NCBI GenBank assembly: GCA_016748015.1
Contig: JAAOMT010000503.1
Location: 732,305-796,304, forward strand
Direction: 5' to 3'
Length of the DNA stretch: 64,000 nucleotides
Source: Geosiphon pyriformis
Lineage: Eukaryota > Glomeromycota > Glomeromycetes > Archaeosporales > Geosiphonaceae
Shown: positions 57,546 through 64,000 of the stretch, in pieces
Layout: every line of letters begins with the position of its first letter
Position numbering within the stretch: the stretch's first letter is position 1
Made by a program: the position numbers and the translations under genes
Notes under the pieces: model-generated
What the model was told of the DNA's origin: nothing
The model's input: the letters and a program-made list of their open reading frames with translations, nothing else
The model's database searches: none

Positions 57546-59354
57546 TATTGGAATAAAGGGAGTAAGGACAAGCCCGAACCAGAACACAAGAGATTCAATC
57601 TTGCCAGGATCAAACCAAATGAAGCTTCTAGAGCAGATAATTTGGATTCCAAACTGCCCACCTTGGAGGTAAGAACCTTAGAACCACTTGAACTAAGACC
57701 AGCAGTAGGCTCATCACTACCAAAAAGAGGCGGAACAAACAGAGCCAACACATCATCCAGAGCCATATCTAAATCCACAATCAGAGCCAAAGGCACTGAA
57801 CCAGCCATAGAAGGAGCATAAGAAGTGAATACCAAAGGCACCAGATTAACAAAACTCAATTTTTTAAGAATAACAGAAACCTGATTCGAAAAAATTTCCA
57901 AAAAACACTCTAAAACCACCAAACAATCACCCAAACCATCAACCTGAAGACCAGAAAAACTAAAAGAAAGATGCATACCACCAGAGAGTGAACCAGAACC
58001 AGAAGAGAAGCCACCAGAAGAGGAGGCAAGAGACACCACTTGAGCCCAAGATTTTTCGCCAAAGGCAGCAAAGTGAGAGATAGGAACATTTTTTTGCATA
58101 CAACCTGGCTAACTGAAGATAATCAAAACCAGAAGCAGACTTCTTAAACAAAATTGGAAGGCCAGAAGATGACTCAACCGATACATCACACTCCAGAGTA
58201 GAATGGCCAAAATGCCCATACTTCCCACACCAAACCAAATCCAATCTCATCCATAAGAGATGTACCTCACCAAAAATAGGCTTAGTGAGAAAAACAGATT
58301 CCAACTCCTCATTAGATTCAAAGCCAACCACAGCAAATAAATGATTAATGATGTAAGTTTTTCCACCAGTCTTTTCCAAAAGAGTATCAAGATTATGTGC
58401 AGTTGTTTCCACTGGCAAAGTAAACAACAGCACTCTGAACTGATCTCTCAATGCCCAGATATCGTGATCTCCTACTGCTTTGGTAACACATACTGAATCT
58501 TTTCTGATCAGGAATGACCATTTTGAGGCCAACAGATTGGCTTGACTCAATTTGGCAAACTTCACTACAGTCTTTTGCCACATTCCAATTAACTGAATTT
58601 TGATCGACTTAATTTGTCCAAACTCAGATATTGCAGCAACAATCATATCCCTAGGTGTATCCATGGGAATTTCCTTAATTATTATGGCCCAATTTGAACA
58701 AAATTCTTGTTTCTTAAAATTGCTGTTTATACTGATCCCATTTTCACCAGCCAATAAAATGGCCTTTTTCATGCTTTTTTCTGATGTAAACATCGATCTG
58801 ATAATCTCTTCAAATTTTGAGGGGGTAGTGGCCCCCCCAAAACCATTGATTTTTGAAAAAATTTTTCTGACGAACTGAGTTTTTGACATAGCCAATTTTT
58901 CTTCCACAGCTGAAAGATTGATGTCCAAAGCAAATGATTTCTTGACCAACACCTCAACCTGAGTCTTAACAATTTTAGGGTCAATCCATTTTTTTTCCAG
59001 AGGGATTGAAAGGCGAGAAGGAAGAGAGACATCTTTATCATCATCCATGACAAAATTAGGAGAACCAAAAGGTAAACCAAAAATGGCACTAGTATTAACA
59101 TGCTTGGCTTTAGGAGTATTGACGACAGAATCCAGAAGAGACCCAACATTAATGCCAGTCATGTTAGTATTTTTCTCATTACCAAACACACTATCCACAT
59201 CAGAGAACATACTAACACTAAGCTCAGACCTGTCCAAAGAAATATCCTTTTCATCCCTTGAGTGTTTGACATTCCCAAACATAACTCTCTTCTTTTACGA
59301 GAAGAAATCACCAGCAGGACCATAAAAAACACTCTTTGGTGCTTTCTTAAACAT
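57545..59354 (-). pseudogene. LINE copy 3: ORF1 (RNA-binding protein)
   Basis: It probably starts at the ATG near 59354 (MFKKAPKSVFYGPAG); a TAA follows 19 codons later. It is then open from 59282 to about 58090. Contents: acidic N-terminus, SFALDINLSAVEEKLAMSK, PSKFEEIIRSMFTSEKSM, and an RRM-like part (WAIIIKEIPMDTPRDM, ISEFGQIKSIKIQLIG, ASKWSFLIRKDSVCVT). The zinc-knuckle-like CGKYGHFGHSTLEC has its second Cys replaced by Tyr. After a shift at about 58090 the frame 58099-57545 gives an S/G-rich, hydrophobic tail with KVLTSKVGSLESKLSALEASF (coiled-coil-like). It binds RNA in related LINEs. Confidence 0.8.
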
Positions 59355-59526
59355 ATTGTTACTAAAAGCAGCCTCCAGGACTTCAAAAAAGAGATTATTA
59401 GAAAGAGAAATTGTGAAATACTAACAAGAAAAAATAAAAAACTTTTTTATCAGAAAAGCACTTTTTGAGAGTTTGTAAAAGTAAGAGAGAAAGAAGTTTT
59501 TTTAAAACTTAAATAATTTAAATTTT

Positions 59527-59532
59527 AATATT

Positions 59533-59577
<45 letters not shown>
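59527..59577. repeat. (AAT)n microsatellite
   Basis: About 16 uninterrupted ATA/TAA units next to the 5' end of LINE copy 3. Whether it was the target site or belongs to another LINE's tail is open. Confidence 0.9.
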
Positions 59578-59679
59578 TTTTAAATTTTAATTTAGCAATT
59601 ACAAAATTATAATTTTTTTATTATGTTTTTATAAAATGTAATTTAATTATTATTTTAAATTATATAATAAATAATTATT

Positions 59680-60500
59680 ATACAAAAAATATAATTTATG
59701 TTCTTATTATATATAATTAATTACTTAAATCAATATTATTAATAAAGAAAAACAAAAATTATAATAAATAAAAAATAACCAATAGCAAAATAAAAAATTA
59801 TTAAAAGCATATAATATCAAAAATTTTAAGAATCTTAAGAATTTTAGAAATATTAACAAAAATATTAGAAATTTTAAAAATGTTAAGAATTTTAACAATA
59901 ACTTAAAATTTTTTTAGAAATTTCATATAATGAAGATTTATATATATAATAAAAGTATTAAAAGTTAAAAAATATTATCAAAAAACAAATAAGCTTATTT
60001 TAAGATCAATCTAGTTATTTTTATTTTAATATTACTTATTAATTAATAAATTTAAAATTATCTTATTAAAATTCATATTATAGTTATATTAATACTATTA
60101 GTATTTATCATAATTATTTAAAAACATTAAAACAATAGTTTTTGATTATGATTATTAATAAGATATTAATTATTACTTTATTATTTTATTATTATTGTTT
60201 TAATTAAGTTTACTAATTAATTATAGAAAAAATATTAAGATTATAATATTAAAAATTGCTTAGTAAAAAATATTAAAAAAAGTATAAATATAGTCAAAAA
60301 ACTAAGATTGCTTACTAAAAAGATGTAAATACCAGAATAAATTAGTTATTATATTAAGAAAACTTCGAATTAATTATTAATTATTATTCATTAAATTTTT
60401 GTTTATTATACAAAAAACTTTAACTTAAAACCTTTAGAAAATTCTTTAGAGTAGAATACTACTAACCAGAATACCAAGTTACAGAATTATTACATTAGCC
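59680..60500 (+). mobile_element. AT-decayed LTR of the A/B/D/F subfamily
   Basis: Nearly every C and G has gone, but blocks remain in order: AACCAATAGCAAAA (LTR: AGCCAATCAGAAGTA), the AATTTTAAGAATCTTAAG palindromes, TATATATA (about 59940), AATAAAT-like runs and AAAACAATAGTTTTTGATTATG (LTR: GAACAATAGCTCTTGATCACG). Near the end are GCTTACTAAAAAG, TTATACAAAAAACTTTAAC and ACCAAGTTACAGAATTATTACATT. Ends are approximate. No internal element is attached on either side that I can see. Confidence 0.65.
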
Positions 60501-61436
60501 AAAAATTTATCCATAATACTAATTAAAATTATATTATATACTTATGTTTTTATTTAATATTAAAAGTTTTAATAATTTTAATAAAACCAAACTGTAATTT
60601 AAAACTAAACTAAAATAATTTTTGTAATTAAAAGCCAATAAAAAATTAAAAACAAAACCAAATAAACAAATATTATTTATATTTATAAATATTAAATAAT
60701 CAATTATATTAAAAATTATAAAATACTTAATAATTATTATATATATAATAATATTTTTTTTAGCCAATAACAAATAATATAGAGTTAAATAATTAACAAT
60801 TAAAGTTTTAAAATATAACTTTTTAATAAATTTATTAATTATAAAACTTTTTTTAACTATATTTAATTTATAGACCAAAAAAATTCAATTTTTTTTTTAT
60901 ATTAAATACAAAGTTTATTATTATTAACAATTTTTATAAAGTTTTAATAAAATATATATACAAGCCAATAAACTTAATATTAATTAAGTTAAATATAATA
61001 TTTTTATAAAATATTATATTTATATTATTAATATTAATATGTTTTTTTTTAATTTTAAAAATTTAGAATATTTAAAAACAATTCTAATTAACAAACATTT
61101 AAAATAACTTGATTATTTAAAAAAAAATTCTATTTTATTGTTAATTAAAACAGTATTTAAATCTAAAACAATTACATAAAGCTTTATTATTATGAAAGTC
61201 AACAAATTTGTAATTTTAATACTTAAATTTACATTTAAGTTAAAGAAATAACCAGACAGTATTATTTTTTAAAAGTTGTTTTATCTATTTATTTACAAAA
61301 CTTTATTTTTTTTATTTTTTGTATAATTCGAAAAAAAAATTACAGTTTTATTTTTTGAAAATTTTGTTTTTTAATAAATGGTTTTAACAATAACAAGAAC
61401 AACAACAATAACAACAACAACAACAACAACAACAAC

Positions 61437-61470
<34 letters not shown>

Positions 61471-61853
61471 TATATATAAATTATTTTAATTTTTGTTTTG
61501 TTAAATTTATATTTTAATAAATATTTTTAACAATAAAAAATCTGATAAATATATTTTTTTTATTTTAATAATTTTGCCATAATTTATATATATATATATT
61601 TATTTTAATATATTTTAATTTTATCAAAATGTTCTTATAAATTGGAATAATAATTATAATTTGATTAATAGCTTTGTCTTTCAGAAAAAAATTAATTTTA
61701 TGTAATTCAAGCTATTTATATACATGTCCATTTTATCGATAAAATATAATCTCACAATTAATATAAGCACAATTTTTTAGAATTTTATGTACAATAAAAA
61801 ATAAAAAATAAAATAAATAAAAAATAAAATAAATAAAAAATAAAAAATAAAAT

Positions 61854-61884
<31 letters not shown>

Positions 61885-62337
61885 AAATAAAATTAATAAA
61901 AAATAAAATAAAATAAATAAATAACTAAAAAATAAATAAAAAATAAAATACGTCATCTTAACTTTTCTCAAGTTGAAAACCTTTTCACTAAGCTCTTTTT
62001 AAATTTTTGAACTCACTTGGAATCCTTTCACTGCAACGTAATGATGGTCCATATGATTTAGATTCCTGGAAAACTGGTAAACGGATTGGGCCGGCCGAAT
62101 TTGTAAAAAACTAAATGGGGAGTTTTTTTTGTTTTTTTTTAAACAAATCGGGTTTATTAAATGATTACTTTGCATACGTCAAGAGCTTGCGTCAGATATT
62201 ACGCCATTTCAGGACGTGTATATCGTGTGAAACAATCAAAAATTTGAAAAGCTATAAATTATCTCGGGGGTTTAATAAAAGTTTTGAAAATTATCATTAT
62301 TATCATTATTATTATTATTAAATCCAATTTGACTTCC
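60501..62337. other. AT-rich intergenic DNA with simple repeats
   Basis: Contains an (ACA)n-(ATA)n run at 61384-61470, (TA)n runs and an AAATAAAAT minisatellite at about 61797-61950. A 114-codon - strand frame at 60534-60878 is pure AT-type sequence (I, L, N, Y, K, F) and probably decayed transposon. From 61960 base composition becomes mixed, with GGGCCGGCC at 62090; the 5' flank of the DESI gene begins there. A 68-codon frame at 62115-62321 has no support. Confidence 0.5.
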
Positions 62338-62370
62338 GTCTAAAACGAAAACGAAAACGAAAACGAAAAC
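62338..62370 (+). repeat. AAAACG hexamer repeat upstream of the DESI gene
   Basis: Four to five tandem AAAACG units, ending 35 bp before the start codon. Its position suggests a 5' untranslated or promoter element, though chance expansion is possible. Confidence 0.6.
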
Positions 62371-62404
62371 TCTTTACTCTCCTATTTAATAAAATAAAAA
62401 CTTC

Positions 62405-63107
62405 ATGGCACCAATCAAGTTATATGTTTATGATTTATCACAGGGATTAGCCAGATCATTGTCGTTAGGTTTAACCGGGAGGCAAATTGGTATTCAACTA
62501 GAATTTAACTACGTTTTATTTATCCCTTATCATTTCATTTATTCATTGGGATAAAATCCTTTTAAAATTCTTTAGAAGGTATATGGCACACAGGAGTTGT
62601 GGCGTACGGTCTGGAGTGGTATTATGGACAAGGGATATTATTTGATTTACCTGTAAGTTTGCACTATTTTTATTTGTTAATTCAAGTTATATATATGTAT
62701 ATATATATATATTTTTTTTTTTAGGGGGAAACTCAATTAGGTCCACCTTCACAAATTATTGACATGGGCGATACTCAAATTCCCCAAGAGATCTTTGAAG
62801 AATATCTTGATGAACTACGTCAAGTCTTTACGATGGACAAGTACCATTTGCTTGATAACAATTGTAATAACTTTTCAAATGCCGTTTGTGAATTTTTGAC
62901 GGGTAAACAAATTCCTGAATTCATTACAGGTAATATATGTGAATCAAGATTTTCCCATTTTTTATCCATTTTGTAAATGAATTTAGAGTATTTCATTCTC
63001 AATATTCTCCTTTTGAAGGCTTACCCGCGGATTTCTTGATGACACCATTGGGCCAGCAACTTCGTCCCGTTATAGAATCAATGTTTGGACCAAGTCAGCA
63101 TCCTTGA
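62405..63107 (+). CDS. DESI1: DESI1-like PPPDE deSUMOylating isopeptidase
   Basis: Four exons: 62405-62489, 62576-62652, 62725-62929 and 63019-63107. GT-AG introns of 86, 72 and 89 bp with matching phases give 151 aa. Start MAPIKLYVYDLSQGLAR. Catalytic His in GIWHTGVVAYG (about residues 30-40). Catalytic Cys in DNNCNNFSNAVCEFLTG (about residue 100). C-terminal TPLGQQLRPVIESMFG matches the family end. Family members are papain-like cysteine proteases that remove SUMO (human DESI1) or ubiquitin and act in cytoplasm and nucleus. Length is close to human DESI1 (168 aa). In many fungi this domain is fused to thioredoxin or PUL domains; here it stands alone. No defects. Confidence 0.9.
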
Positions 63108-64000
63108 CCTTTGAGATGTTTTGAGATATTTTATTAATTTAAAATTTAAAATAAGTTTTTACCAATACCTCTTTTTACCTTTAATGAGAAAAGTCTATGT
63201 TTATTTTTTTATATATTTTTCGCTTTCATAGAATTTATTTTTTTAATTTAAACAAGCTTATAGCCACGGCTTTAAACCCGTAAAGAAATGTAAAACGATT
63301 CATAATTTTGTAATTATTTGTGGAGTTTTAATTTTAAAACATTAGTTCAAAAATTATTTTTGATTTTTGAAAATATAAAAACTTGAAACATGGAAATGTT
63401 TGAGTTATAGCATGATTCAAGGCTTATAAAGTTTTATGTTAGAAAACTAATTATTAAGCAAAATATTATTGAATTTTATAATTTTACACAATTTATCATT
63501 TACATGAAAAAAAATCATGCCTAAAAGCACAGTTTTTTTATGACTTTAGAATTTTTAAAATTTTTTGGATTATTTAAATCTATTAAAACCAATCAATCAA
63601 CTTTTTGTATTAATTCATTATTAAATAAATCATGAAAATATCCTATGCACGTTACCCTTTACTACAATTGTGTTTTATTTTAATACCACATAAATAATCC
63701 AATAATACAAATATGAAGTTGTAATCTTTCACATAATGTAATGCGTTTATGCGAATAATTAAATAGAATTAATTTGAGAAATTTCGAGTTCAAAATGAAA
63801 TTTCAATTCATAAAACTTACTTTATGTAAAATTATCACCAATTTTTGTCACACGAAACTGCCTGATTTTATTGGATGGCCCCCAATTGATAGTGCTGCGT
63901 CATTATTTTATTGGGATCGAGTAATCTTGTTCGTTTATAAATCATTGTAATTTGAGTAGCCTATCCCAGGCTAAATAGTAGTAATTAGCACCAAGCCATC
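63108..64000. other. 3' flank of the DESI gene
   Basis: Mixed to AT-rich. 63108-63250 probably includes the 3' untranslated region. Near the end, ATTGG boxes (reverse CCAAT) occur at about 63870 and 63917, which could belong to the promoter of a gene to the right. No open frame or RNA gene is supported. Confidence 0.4.

Larger units (their letters stand above)
53465..59470 (-). mobile_element. LINE copy 3, 5' and central part
   Basis: Together with 41694-42413 this is a near-full-length LINE of about 6.7 kb, same family as copies 1 and 2, interrupted by the R LTR. Gene order on the - strand: ORF1 (about 59354 to 57545), endonuclease (57545 to about 56880), linker (56868-56236), RT (56082 to about 54265) and RNase H (54198 to about 53500). 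Breaks occur at about 58090 (shift), 57510, 57390, 57270, 56880, 55860, 54870 and 53950. The best RT motifs of the window are here. A + strand (TAA)n run borders the 5' end at 59527-59577. Confidence 0.87.

Noticed and set aside
60534-60878. 114-codon - strand frame rich in I, L, N and Y
   Set aside because: Composition is what any AT sequence gives; no match to the LINE or gypsy proteins could be made with confidence.
1-64000. tRNA, rRNA or bacterial (endosymbiont) genes
   Set aside because: No cloverleaf, rRNA core or Shine-Dalgarno-led operon was seen on either strand; introns and TE types are eukaryotic.

Overview
Kind of genome. The window is eukaryotic, very AT-rich and mostly transposable elements. 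The only two convincing host genes are split by short GT-AG introns of about 70-130 bp. Large Ty3/gypsy elements, APE-type LINEs with a C-terminal RNase H, and the low GC suggest a repeat-rich fungus, most likely an arbuscular mycorrhizal one (Glomeromycotina, perhaps a Gigaspora-like genome). That assignment is inference from overall character and was not searched.

Left nest (1-24829). Ty3/gypsy elements lie inside one another. An old + strand element (D, gag to 3' LTR, 12427-24829) was entered by element B, of which only the 3' end is in view, and by a deletion derivative E (12949-16358). B's tail was in turn entered by element A (3' end at 351-2239) and by a reversed element C (3585-12213, 4-bp target duplication ATGC). 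C carries a solo LTR (10032-10910). A is broken by a different LTR type, called R here (1-350). D itself sits in, or against, a heavily AT-decayed LINE (24835-30270).

Middle (30271-41690). A second LINE (about 30808-37690, - strand) is well preserved in content but has several breaks. A cyclin K/T-like gene of eight exons follows (38670-40776, + strand).

Right nest (41694-59470). A third LINE on the - strand is split by an R-type solo LTR (TGTTACC...GGTAACA, 4-bp duplication CTGT). That LTR is itself split by the most complete gypsy element, F (43163-53239). F carries LTRs, gag, protease, a Cys-rich domain, dUTPase, RT, RNase H, integrase and a downstream ORF3. Beyond it come an AT-decayed LTR (about 59680-60500), low-complexity DNA, and a four-exon DESI1-like PPPDE peptidase gene (62405-63107).

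How it works together. The gypsy copies share one unusual plan: gag - protease - Cys-rich domain - dUTPase - RT/RNase H - integrase - ORF3. ORF3 is about 209 codons long and I do not recognise it. The extra dUTPase, the conserved YLDN in place of YxDD in the RT, and ORF3 are the most interesting signals. All copies carry stops or frameshifts, mostly explained by G:C to A:T changes, so none looks active as it stands.
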